The translations under genes and the position numbers were made by a program. A model generated the notes under the pieces. It was given only the letters and a program-made list of their open reading frames with translations. It was not told where the DNA came from and did no database searches. From Pandoraea oxalativorans (GTDB taxonomy: Bacteria > Pseudomonadota > Gammaproteobacteria > Burkholderiales > Burkholderiaceae), in the NCBI RefSeq assembly GCF_000972785.3, contig NZ_CP011253.3:4030001-4094000 (forward strand): 64,000 nt of DNA. Reading direction: 5' to 3'. Below are positions 10,181 through 18,265 of the stretch, in pieces (positions within the stretch are counted from its first letter, which is position 1; the number at the start of each line of letters is the position of its first letter).

Positions 10181-10293
10181 AACGAGTAACATCAGGTGAA
10201 ACAAAGTGCGCAAACCGGTGAAAGGCTGGCCGGACTGCGCACCACACCTATCTTCCCCACTACGCCAGGGCGCCCGTCGTCCTGGCGCTTTCT

Positions 10294-11214
10294 ATGGTCA
10301 AGTTTCTGATCGGTGGTATCGCCGGATTCGATACGGATACGTTTGCCCTCGTCTCGTGTCGGGACAGCACCCAAAGCGTGCCGCTCGGCGCCGCGGCCGG
10401 TCGCTGTCTTCAAGTCCTGCTGGAGGCCGACGGCGCGATCGTCACCAAGAAATCACTCCTCGCGCAGGGATGGGAGCAGTACGGTGCAGTCGTCTCCGAC
10501 AACAACCTCAGTCAGTCCATCGTGCGTATCCGCAAAGCGCTCCAACAGCTTGGGGCCGACCCCGCAGCGCTGGTGACGTTGCCTCGCATCGGCTATCGGA
10601 TTGTCGGCGTCGAGCGGGTTTCGCCTCACACAATGGGACGGGCAATTGCCCCTTCCGACGACGTCACCGAGTCACATCGGCCCACCGAAGACAGGGAAAT
10701 CGCCCAAAAGTCGACGTCATCCGATGAAATTCCGATAGTCGAATCGCCAGTCGTCGGCATCGACAGGGTCTCGCCGTCCGCGCCCGCAGAGGCCATTGCG
10801 ACAGCAGCGGCCAGTGGGACACCCCGCCGACGCGTTCGGCTCGACAAAGCGACGATCGCGTGGCTGGCCATTGCCTTTCTGAGCACTGCCGCAGCGCTAC
10901 GGGTCGTGCCAGCGATTCACGGCGACTTGCGCTCACACGCCCCCGCAGTGCAATGGGTGGCGCTCGATTCTGCGCCCGACAATCGCGTCTTCGTACCGCC
11001 GTCGTTGAAAAACGATAAGGCGTTCATCGACGACAGACTCTCAAGACTTTCCCGCACGCCGCCGACATCCATCGACGACATGCCGGAACGCCTCGTGTAT
11101 CTCAATGGATCGCAAAGCAACGAGGTGGCCAGTTACTTTCTCTGCCTCGAACCCATCTCGCATCCGGCGCCCGACTGCGTCTCGTATCTGCTGATCAATC
11201 ATCTGACGCCATGA
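10294..11214 (+). CDS. ToxR/CadC-like membrane-bound winged-helix regulator
   Basis: The N-terminal ~105 residues form an OmpR/PhoB-type winged-helix domain. The recognition-helix region NNLSQSIVRIRKAL lies at ~70-83 and the C-terminal hairpin PRIGYRIVG at 97-105. A polar linker follows, then one transmembrane segment at ~187-204 and a ~100-residue periplasmic tail with two cysteines (C284, C295) that could form a disulfide, as in ToxR. There is no receiver domain. This layout is typical of one-component regulators that sense periplasmic signals and act from the membrane. It overlaps the next gene by 4 nt (ATGA), the classic arrangement of ToxR/ToxS- or MarT/FidL-type pairs. It probably controls the neighbouring exoprotein or autotransporter genes; the targets are inferred from position only. 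Confidence 0.85.
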   Translation: MVKFLIGGIAGFDTDTFALVSCRDSTQSVPLGAAAGRCLQVLLEADGAIVTKKSLLAQGWEQYGAVVSDNNLSQSIVRIRKALQQLGADPAALVTLPRIGYRIVGVERVSPHTMGRAIAPSDDVTESHRPTEDREIAQKSTSSDEIPIVESPVVGIDRVSPSAPAEAIATAAASGTPRRRVRLDKATIAWLAIAFLSTAAALRVVPAIHGDLRSHAPAVQWVALDSAPDNRVFVPPSLKNDKAFIDDRLSRLSRTPPTSIDDMPERLVYLNGSQSNEVASYFLCLEPISHPAPDCVSYLLINHLTP

Positions 11215-11759
11215 TTCCATCCCCGCACACGCATCCGACGCAGACCGGGCATAGTTCCCGACACGTTTCCCGACGCACGCTTTGGCTGGGCGTAGCAGCC
11301 GCCGTCGTCATTCCGTGGATGGCCGCGTGGTGGCTGGTGCCCGACAAACGCGTCGACTGGCGATGTCTTTCGGACATCGAATTCGATACGGTCACGACGG
11401 ACGGAAAACTGGTGCATGTCGTAGGCACGATGGCATCCGACTACGCGCGCAACGGCACCGGCACGGCGCGCTTTTCAGGACGCGTTCGCGAGGTCGATGC
11501 GCTCAGTGTCGTGCACCGGATGAGTGAGTTCGAGTACGTGGCGCTCGACAGCATGATGCGCGTGAACACCGTTCGCGCAAGCCGTCTCGCCACCGACAAT
11601 GCCCCGGACGACCTGGTCTTCCGATATGTCTATGAAGGGTTTCGCCCCGGTCATACCGACTACTTTCAGGCGATGCGCACTGGCTCCGGGATGAGCGTCG
11701 GATTCAACGAACAGCCTCGCGTGTTCTGCGCAGCGCCGCCCCCGCCCGTCTCTCGCTAA
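11211..11759 (+). CDS. Small single-pass membrane protein, FidL/ToxS-like partner
   Basis: The start overlaps the regulator stop as ATGA, indicating translational coupling. The 182-residue product has a short basic cytoplasmic N-terminus, one transmembrane segment at ~23-43 and a periplasmic domain of ~140 residues with two cysteines (C52 and one near the C-terminus). The size, topology and position after a ToxR-like regulator match FidL- and ToxS-type accessory proteins, which modulate or stabilise the periplasmic part of the regulator. The family assignment rests on architecture rather than clear sequence motifs. The Pro-rich C-terminus (PPPPVSR) has no evident role. The next gene is convergent. 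Confidence 0.7.
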   Translation: MIPSPHTHPTQTGHSSRHVSRRTLWLGVAAAVVIPWMAAWWLVPDKRVDWRCLSDIEFDTVTTDGKLVHVVGTMASDYARNGTGTARFSGRVREVDALSVVHRMSEFEYVALDSMMRVNTVRASRLATDNAPDDLVFRYVYEGFRPGHTDYFQAMRTGSGMSVGFNEQPRVFCAAPPPPVSR

Positions 11760-11792
11760 GTCGCGTCGAACGCGTTGAACGCACCGCAAATG

Positions 11793-11824
11793 AAAAAAGC
11801 CTGACAGAGGCAAATCTGTCAGGC
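11793..11824 (-). terminator. Rho-independent terminator of the 774-aa autotransporter gene
   Basis: A 9-bp perfect stem (GCCTGACAG/CTGTCAGGC, 11799-11807 with 11816-11824) is followed on the minus strand by a run of six T. It lies 60-90 bp past the stop at 11884, in the convergent space with the FidL-like gene. Confidence 0.85.
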
Positions 11825-11883
11825 CAAGTGCACACCAGGTGCACAAAAGGGCATTGCATACGCTACGCCCCACCTTCGGAGAC

Positions 11884-14208
11884 TCAGAAGCGGTAGCGCA
11901 CCCCCACATTGACGCCCCAAGGCTGATCCAGTCGCTTGCCGACCGAATAGCTGGCATCGGCATAGGCCTGAAGGTTAGTTGTCATTTGCGCGGCCAACCC
12001 GGCGCCCGCTTCGAATCGCGTGCCGGAGATGTCGTTCTGCAATTCGATGTCGTTCACCCGCACGCTGTTGCCGCTGGCGAACTCATGCTTCACGGCAAGC
12101 TTCACGTACGGCTGGAAGGTGCCCTTCGACGTCTCGAACGTCTTCCCGATGTTCACGCCCAACGTACCCAGGACCGACGAGGTGCGTCCGGACTTGGCCT
12201 GCATGCCGTTATCCAGCGTGAAATCCGAACCTCCGGCCGACATGCCAGCCACTTGTGCAAATGGCTCGACGAACCACTGGTTCTGCAACGAGATCGTGCG
12301 ACCGAGCTCTGCCGACAGGCCCACGCCATGCGACACGAAATCGGCCTTGCTGCGCACACCGTCGCTCATGCGAACGTCAAGTTCGGAGGCAAAGCGGTTG
12401 TACTTCAACACCCCGTCAAAGTAGTAGCCGTTCTTGCCCAGCCACGTCGCATAGACACCTGCCGTATGACTCTCGATCGATCCCGTCGAACCGGAATTGA
12501 ACTTGAGGCGGCTGTTACTGGTACCCAGCATGCCGCCGACCAGCCAATAGCCGTGATCGCCGCGCATCACAACGGCGTCGCTACCCGCGAGCACCCCGAA
12601 CTGATCCTGGCTGTAGCCCTGACCCAGTGCAGGCTTCGCGTTGAAGCGCGTACCGAACGTGCGTGCCCATGCACCGCCGGCGTCGCCCTCACCCATACGG
12701 GCTTCGCCAAGACGTGAGCGCAACACGCTGTGCTCGCCCAGCCACGCCGTGGGCAGCGCATTGTGGATGCCCAACACCGTGGCGGTCCCCGACGAAATTT
12801 CTTCGGTGCGCTCCAGATACCACGACTGTTCACCGCCCGATTCACCAGCCGATTTGAGTTCGTAGGTGTACACCCCTGCGTCGACCTTGCCGCCGACCAG
12901 CGAGAACGTGGCATCGCCACCGGCCTGATCCACGAGGAGTTGCGTATCGACGACGCCTTCCGTACCGGTGTTCTTCACCAGCAGCGCATAGGCGCCCGAT
13001 GCCTGCGAATCGTTCACGTTGAGCTTGTCTGCCACGCCGATTTCCAGATCCGCATGCATGGCGAACGTCCCTTCTCCGGCCAGTTTTTCGACGTCGAAGG
13101 TGTGCCACGTGCCTTCGGCCGCCGTACCGTGAATGTCAACGATTCCGCCCCGCATGTTCAGGTCGGCAATACGGCTATCTTCGACCAGATTCCACGCACC
13201 GTTATCCGACAGCGTCAGTTTGTCGGTGCCGAGCAGACGACCCGTGAGCGAGCCGTGATTGGTGATGGTCACGTCGCTGTCAACGTAGTCATTGAAATCG
13301 AAGTCCCCCGTCAGTCGACTGTTGTTGACTTCGACATTGACGATGAGCGGCGCATCCGATTTGGAAGCGTAGCCTGCCTCTATCAGCTTGCCGTTGCCAC
13401 CGTGCAGTTCACTGCCGTTGGCGATGAGGATGTTCGCGGTCAGCGGGCTGTTTCGCTCATGGTCGTCAATCCGGATCGCCGCGCCACGCTCGCCCTCGAC
13501 TCGCGTATTCGACAGATTCAGCGTGCTGGTGGCTTCGGTTGTGGACTGGTCCGTCACCATGAAAACACCATCCACGCCTCCCTTGATCGTCGAGTTGGAA
13601 ACGTTGGCCGTCGCATTCTGCAACTGAAGCGCATTGTTCGTAGCGCGACCGTTCGCGTCGTTGAAACTGCCGATGATGGTCGATCCGTTGATGCTGGCCT
13701 GCGCTCCCTCACGAACCAGCAAAGCGCGCCCTTTACCTACGATGGTGCTGTGCTCCATATCAAAGATCGGAATGCCGTTGCTCTCCGTTCCGAAGGGCTG
13801 GCCTCCGACCATGACGGCATAGTCATCCAGCGACTGAATATAGGAGTTGCGCACCCAGACCTTGCTGCCAACGCCGACATAGATCAATCCCCGGTCGCCG
13901 GGCGTCGCCCCCGCCTTGATATTTCCGATCATGCGCACGCCGTCGATATCTGCCCGCGCCCCCGACTCCGCTTGCAGATGAATGAAGGCAGGGTTGCCCG
14001 TTCCCCCCGGCAAGATAAACAGTCTGGCCCCATTGGTCAGCATCCAGCCTTCGTCGCCGTAATCGCCTTTGAGGACTATTTCTTCACCGTCGAGCTCGGC
14101 CGCGCTGGCGGTAACTGCAAAACCACTCAGCACCACGGCAACCGCGAAGCTGATGGCCCGAACCGAATGCATGGCGGGCGTCGTGCCCTTGGTCGTCGTA
14201 CGCGTCAT
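11884..14208 (-). CDS. Autotransporter with pertactin-like passenger (774 aa)
   Basis: This is a type Va secretion protein. A signal peptide spans residues 1-36, with a hydrophobic core after MHSVRAIS and cleavage near TASA. A beta-helical passenger follows at ~37-500, rich in Asn/Gly and in repeats such as NSTIKGG and STIVG, with no protease motif seen. The C-terminal ~270 residues form the outer-membrane beta-barrel and end in the terminal aromatic VRYRF. Start: ATG 14208 with AGGAA about 7 nt upstream. An internal ATG at codon 13 could also serve and would give a shorter signal peptide. It is paralogous to the next gene upstream, sharing the VDAGVYTYEL-type linker and the VLRSRLG barrel entry. 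It probably acts as an adhesin or biofilm factor. Its own upstream region has no lux-box-like site. Confidence 0.9.
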   Translation of the reverse strand: MTRTTTKGTTPAMHSVRAISFAVAVVLSGFAVTASAAELDGEEIVLKGDYGDEGWMLTNGARLFILPGGTGNPAFIHLQAESGARADIDGVRMIGNIKAGATPGDRGLIYVGVGSKVWVRNSYIQSLDDYAVMVGGQPFGTESNGIPIFDMEHSTIVGKGRALLVREGAQASINGSTIIGSFNDANGRATNNALQLQNATANVSNSTIKGGVDGVFMVTDQSTTEATSTLNLSNTRVEGERGAAIRIDDHERNSPLTANILIANGSELHGGNGKLIEAGYASKSDAPLIVNVEVNNSRLTGDFDFNDYVDSDVTITNHGSLTGRLLGTDKLTLSDNGAWNLVEDSRIADLNMRGGIVDIHGTAAEGTWHTFDVEKLAGEGTFAMHADLEIGVADKLNVNDSQASGAYALLVKNTGTEGVVDTQLLVDQAGGDATFSLVGGKVDAGVYTYELKSAGESGGEQSWYLERTEEISSGTATVLGIHNALPTAWLGEHSVLRSRLGEARMGEGDAGGAWARTFGTRFNAKPALGQGYSQDQFGVLAGSDAVVMRGDHGYWLVGGMLGTSNSRLKFNSGSTGSIESHTAGVYATWLGKNGYYFDGVLKYNRFASELDVRMSDGVRSKADFVSHGVGLSAELGRTISLQNQWFVEPFAQVAGMSAGGSDFTLDNGMQAKSGRTSSVLGTLGVNIGKTFETSKGTFQPYVKLAVKHEFASGNSVRVNDIELQNDISGTRFEAGAGLAAQMTTNLQAYADASYSVGKRLDQPWGVNVGVRYRF

Positions 14209-14360
14209 CGTCGTTTCCTATAAAGTTAACGACGCGCAGCGTAGGGTAAACCGCTATCAAAAAATCAAAATCACACTAAAAAACACCAATATTCACTGAA
14301 CTTCATAAATATTCCTTCAATCTCATCGAAAGCGGCGCTTATTGATATATCGATTCGCCG

Positions 14361-16622
14361 TCAAAACGTGTACCTCACCCCCACCTGGAACCCCCATGGC
14401 TGATTGATGTGATGGCCGACGCTCGACGCCACTTCGGAATAGAGCTGGAGGTTCTTGCGCAGTTGCCCTGTCACACCGGCACCGAACTCGAATCTCGTTC
14501 CCGACAGATCGTTGTTGAAGGTGATGCCGTTGACCGTAACCCGGTTGCTGGTGATGAACTCCTGCACCAGCGCCAGTTTCACGTAGGGCTGAATCATGCC
14601 CCCGCCCGAGAGCGACACCGTCTTGCCAAACGCCGCGCCCACGCGCGCCTGCACCGAGCTGGTATGGTCCGTGTTGGACGCCATGCCGTTGGTCAGCGTG
14701 AAGTCGTCGCCCCCAACTCGCAACACGGCCAGATGCACGTACGGTTCGACGAACCAGTCGTTGGCAAACTTCATGTGACGACCGAACTCGAATGTCACAC
14801 CGAAGCTGTTTTCGCCGAAGCTGCCGTGGGCACCCTCTCCGTCGCTCATGATGACGTTCGCGTCGTTCTGGAAGTGGTTATAGCGGGCCACTGTTTCGAA
14901 GTAGTAGCCCGTGGATCCCAGCCATGTGCCGTACAAGCCTGCGGTGTAGCTGTTCACACCGCCGGTGGACCCGCCGTCGAACGCAAGCTTGCTGTGACTG
15001 GTGCCGAGCAATCCGCCGACGAGCCATGTCCCCCCCCACGCCTTGCCCACCACCGCGTCGGCGCCCCCCATGACACCGTACTGCGTCTGCCGGTAATCGA
15101 CGCCCGAGACCGGCGTTGCATGGAACTGGCTGCCGAAGGTGCGGACCCACACCCCACTGTTGCTTTGAACTGCGAGACGAACGTCACCGAGGCGACTGCG
15201 CAGGATGGCCTGCTCGCCGTACCAGACAGTAGGCGCAACGCCCGAGATACCGATGACCGTTTGCGCCCCCGGCGTGAGATCGGGCCCCCCGGGATCGGCC
15301 GGATCGGGAACGTCGCTGGCGAGTACCCAGTTGTTACCGTCCTGGCGCAGGTCATAGCGGTAGACCCCGGCATCGACCTTACCGCCGACCAGCGAGAACG
15401 CTGCGCCCCCACCGCCAGTCGTCACCACCGTCAACGGCGCATAGACGGACGGCTCCGCCCCGGTGTTGGCGATGTGCAACTGATAGGCCCCTGTCGCGTT
15501 TCCGGTGACGGCAAGCAGATCGCCGCTATGCGTGGCGATGTTGGTGTTCATGTTGAATGCGCCGTTGCCCGAGAGCGTGCCCACCGTTAACGTGTGGAAC
15601 GTGCCAGTGCCCGCAGCGGTACCGGAAATATCGATGGTGCCGCTGTTCATCGTGACGGTCGGCACCGTGTTGTTACCGGCGAGCGCCCATTTCGACCCCG
15701 AATTCACCGCGAGCGAGGTGAGGTTGACCAGCGACCCGGTCAACGTCGTGTTGTTCTGCAACGTCAGATTGACGATCGCGGTGCCGTCTCCTGTCACGTT
15801 GCCTGTTTGCGGAGAACCGTCGATGGTGATAGCGGAAGTGATTGGGCCGTTGGCCTTGATGATGTTGCCGTCGGCGCCGGAAATCGTCGTACCGCCATTG
15901 ATGAGCAGCGTGGCCGTGCGATTTGTCGTTTGTCCCGGCTGTGGCTGGATCAGTATCCCCGCGCCGCTGGTCCCGACGATGTTCGCGCCGGTGAGCGTCG
16001 TCGTCGAAGTACTGCCACCGACACCGGTAGCGACCCAGAAGCCGTTCACCCCTCTGGAAGACCCGCCGTTCATGATCACGGTGGAATCGAAGTTGGCGAC
16101 CCCCGCGTTGAAGCCTCCTCCAACCGTCGCGCTGCCGGAGCTGATCGTACTGTTGTTCAGCGTCAGCGTGCCGTTCAGACTGACTTGCGCACCAATCGCA
16201 GCGCCGGAAATCGTGCTGTTGGTGACCGTCGCGCTCGGTGCAATGGTGCTACCCCCGGCGCCGCCAAGCGTCAGGCCCGGGCCACCGACGCTGCTGATGG
16301 TCGAATTGGTGATGACACCATTCGTATTGAGCAGCGATACCCCCGGGTTGGTCGTCACCGTCGCCGCCACCGCCGCACCGTTCAGTGTCAGCGAGCTGTC
16401 GGTATCGACGAGGATCGCATTGGTCGCAGCACCGGGATCTACCGTGAGCGAACCCGAGTTATGCACCTGCCATGATTCCGCGGGGTCGCCAGGCGCGGTG
16501 ACTGTCTGGGTGACACCGTCTACGATTCCGGCATGCGCCTGCGCTGCGAGACAGGTCAGCACCACGCCAACGGCTTGAGCAATCTGATGACGCGTCGGCG
16601 TCACGGGCTTTGACGTTTTCAT
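14361..16622 (-). CDS. Autotransporter with beta-helix passenger (753 aa)
   Basis: A Sec signal peptide occupies residues 1-31 and ends AQAHA. A Ser/Thr/Asn/Gly-rich passenger at ~32-480 carries many short repeats (NSTISS, NNSTIS, TLTLNN) typical of a right-handed beta-helix. The autotransporter barrel at ~485-753 ends in VRYTF. Start: ATG 16622 with AGGAGA 6 nt upstream. It shares the passenger-barrel linker and barrel with its 774-aa neighbour, so the two arose by duplication and have diverged. A near-perfect lux box lies ~225 bp upstream of the start, within the 332-bp intergenic region. The passenger shows no catalytic motif, so an adhesive role is inferred. Confidence 0.9.
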   Translation of the reverse strand: MKTSKPVTPTRHQIAQAVGVVLTCLAAQAHAGIVDGVTQTVTAPGDPAESWQVHNSGSLTVDPGAATNAILVDTDSSLTLNGAAVAATVTTNPGVSLLNTNGVITNSTISSVGGPGLTLGGAGGSTIAPSATVTNSTISGAAIGAQVSLNGTLTLNNSTISSGSATVGGGFNAGVANFDSTVIMNGGSSRGVNGFWVATGVGGSTSTTTLTGANIVGTSGAGILIQPQPGQTTNRTATLLINGGTTISGADGNIIKANGPITSAITIDGSPQTGNVTGDGTAIVNLTLQNNTTLTGSLVNLTSLAVNSGSKWALAGNNTVPTVTMNSGTIDISGTAAGTGTFHTLTVGTLSGNGAFNMNTNIATHSGDLLAVTGNATGAYQLHIANTGAEPSVYAPLTVVTTGGGGAAFSLVGGKVDAGVYRYDLRQDGNNWVLASDVPDPADPGGPDLTPGAQTVIGISGVAPTVWYGEQAILRSRLGDVRLAVQSNSGVWVRTFGSQFHATPVSGVDYRQTQYGVMGGADAVVGKAWGGTWLVGGLLGTSHSKLAFDGGSTGGVNSYTAGLYGTWLGSTGYYFETVARYNHFQNDANVIMSDGEGAHGSFGENSFGVTFEFGRHMKFANDWFVEPYVHLAVLRVGGDDFTLTNGMASNTDHTSSVQARVGAAFGKTVSLSGGGMIQPYVKLALVQEFITSNRVTVNGITFNNDLSGTRFEFGAGVTGQLRKNLQLYSEVASSVGHHINQPWGFQVGVRYTF

Positions 16623-16954
16623 ACGGTTCTCCTACGCACACGCATAACAAACCGCTCGATACGACAAGGCCGACGGACGCGCCCCTCAGTGCAGTCCGCC
16701 GGAGAATGCCCCTGGCGCGCCCAGGCTGTTCCCCCCACGGTCGCAGTCCGTCGCGCCACGCTCCGAATGCAAGGGAAAACCCTATGAAATCATGGAGTTG
16801 CAGCGTTTTAGTTCATTCAACGTTAGATTCCGGCGCGCGAAACCGCACCTGTCAACGTTGACAGGTGCCGAGGCGACGCAAACGTGTAATGCTCGGGACG
16901 CGGCCGTCCCGGCGCGCGAAGCGCCCAGAGACGGCGCAAGACGGAAAAATGGCC
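16623..16954. other. Intergenic region before the 753-aa autotransporter
   Basis: This 332-bp stretch has no credible gene. It holds the 24-bp palindrome at 16845-16868 and, nearer the autotransporter, a stretch rich in A+T (16790-16830) suited to the promoter. The right boundary is the stop of the GT9 gene. Confidence 0.6.
16847..16866. promoter_or_regulatory. Perfect lux-box-type operator
   Basis: The 20-bp site is ACCTGTCAACGTTGACAGGT, the centre of a perfect 24-bp palindrome (16845-16868). Its outer six bases on each side (ACCTGT/ACAGGT) are identical to those of the Vibrio fischeri lux box, and it also fits the ACCTG-N10-CAGGT pattern of LasR sites. It shares CTGTCAA-N2-TTGACAG with the two sites at 7701-7766. 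It is upstream of the leftward autotransporter gene and downstream of the GT9 gene. Confidence 0.75.
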
Positions 16955-18154
16955 TCAGCGCGAAGCGCTGGGTGTAGAAGTCGGCAGCGTTTGGGGCTGC
17001 GATGCGGGCTGAGATTTGGGTTGATTCGGCACGAACGAGGGAGCGCCCGCCAGCGTCGCGACCATCGTCTGGGCAAGCTCGACCGGATCGACCGCGCTAA
17101 CGTCGCTCTCCGTCTGCAAGGGCGTCGATTGACAGCGCGGTGTGAGACGCAGATACGGTGGCTCCGCCGCAGCGAACAGCGACACGCTCGGCGCTCGCGT
17201 GGTGTGCGCCACATGCATCAGCCCGCCATCGGCGCCGACGAACAGCGACGCATTCGCGATCACTCGCTTCGCGTCGCGCAGCGTCAACTGGCCGACGAAC
17301 GACACCATTTCGAGATGCCGGAATTTCGCTTCCATGAGCGCGCGGGCGGCGTCGGCCCCGTTGCCCGAACCCAACAACACGATACCTGTGGGTAGTCCGG
17401 GGAAGTACGCTGCATCGTAGGCATCGAGGCACGCGCGCCAATGCGCATAGGTACGGCGCGGCTCCACGCCTCCCATCGCCAGCACAACGAAGGATCCCGT
17501 CGGGAGTTGGTTCGCGATGACCGCCGGTAAATCCGTCTCTTCGCGCAGATACGGCTTCGCCCGCGCAAAGAGTTCGTCCGACGCCAGTTCCAGGCCGAAG
17601 ACATCGTTGACGGCTGCCAGACTGAATTGCGTCTGATTGCGGTCCGGGCCGTGGAAAAATCGGAACAGGCACGCGAAGGGGAGCGTCGAGAAAAAGCGTC
17701 GCTTGATGCGCAAAGTCGGGTAGTTGAATTCCTGCATGACGACGACGTCGTACTCGGCGGGATTCACCGCAGCCGGATCGTCGAAGACATTTCGGAAGAT
17801 GTCGTCTCCCTCGAAGACCGCTTTGAGCCCCGGGCTGATGAGCAGATCGACGGGACCTTCGCGTTCGCGCAGCAGCGCGCGGCCCGACATATCCATCACG
17901 GCGTCGCCCACCGAGTGCTTTCCACCGTATATCCACAATACGCGCGCTTGCGGTGCGACGTGCCGCACCTCATGGCGCAGTTGCCCGCTCATCGCAAGAC
18001 GCAACCGGCGGTGGAGGTATTTCTTGGCGACGGTGAAAGCCGACGTACGTTGCATGAAGACGTCGGGCTCGTGATACACCCACGCGTACGGAATGCGGGT
18101 GCTCGGTTCGGTGAGCGCCTCCAGTCGGCGGGTGATGAAACGCGGAAGTGGCAT
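16955..18154 (-). CDS. Glycosyltransferase family 9 (heptosyltransferase-like)
   Basis: The 399-residue protein has a GT-B layout. Its C-terminal half contains the GT9 signature region around ~305-326 (VGADGGLMHVAH), as in ADP-heptose:LPS heptosyltransferases, with a preceding VVLAMGGVEPRR strand-loop. The C-terminal ~30 residues are a low-complexity Pro/Ser/Gln tail (QPKSQPASQPQTLPTS). The cytoplasmic enzyme is expected to transfer a sugar from a nucleotide donor to LPS or another acceptor. It is isolated from any LPS core cluster and sits next to two autotransporters. Some heptosyltransferases (AAH, TibC) glycosylate autotransporters, but those are a distinct subfamily, so such a role here is only speculation. 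Start: ATG 18154; no strong ribosome site was noted. Confidence 0.75.
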   Translation of the reverse strand: MPLPRFITRRLEALTEPSTRIPYAWVYHEPDVFMQRTSAFTVAKKYLHRRLRLAMSGQLRHEVRHVAPQARVLWIYGGKHSVGDAVMDMSGRALLREREGPVDLLISPGLKAVFEGDDIFRNVFDDPAAVNPAEYDVVVMQEFNYPTLRIKRRFFSTLPFACLFRFFHGPDRNQTQFSLAAVNDVFGLELASDELFARAKPYLREETDLPAVIANQLPTGSFVVLAMGGVEPRRTYAHWRACLDAYDAAYFPGLPTGIVLLGSGNGADAARALMEAKFRHLEMVSFVGQLTLRDAKRVIANASLFVGADGGLMHVAHTTRAPSVSLFAAAEPPYLRLTPRCQSTPLQTESDVSAVDPVELAQTMVATLAGAPSFVPNQPKSQPASQPQTLPTSTPSASR

Positions 18155-18265
18155 GGTCGGATCGAATGCGGGGCAGCGCCGGAAGTTCCGGAGTATGCCA
18201 CGGGCGCACCGCCGGGACGGCGTGCGCCCCGGCAGATTCGGCCGAATGCTCTGGACGTTGACGGC

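Noticed and set aside
14209..14360. Possible lux box between the two autotransporters
   Set aside because: The A+T-rich gap contains no CTG-N10-CAG dyad, so the 774-aa autotransporter is not linked to the motif.
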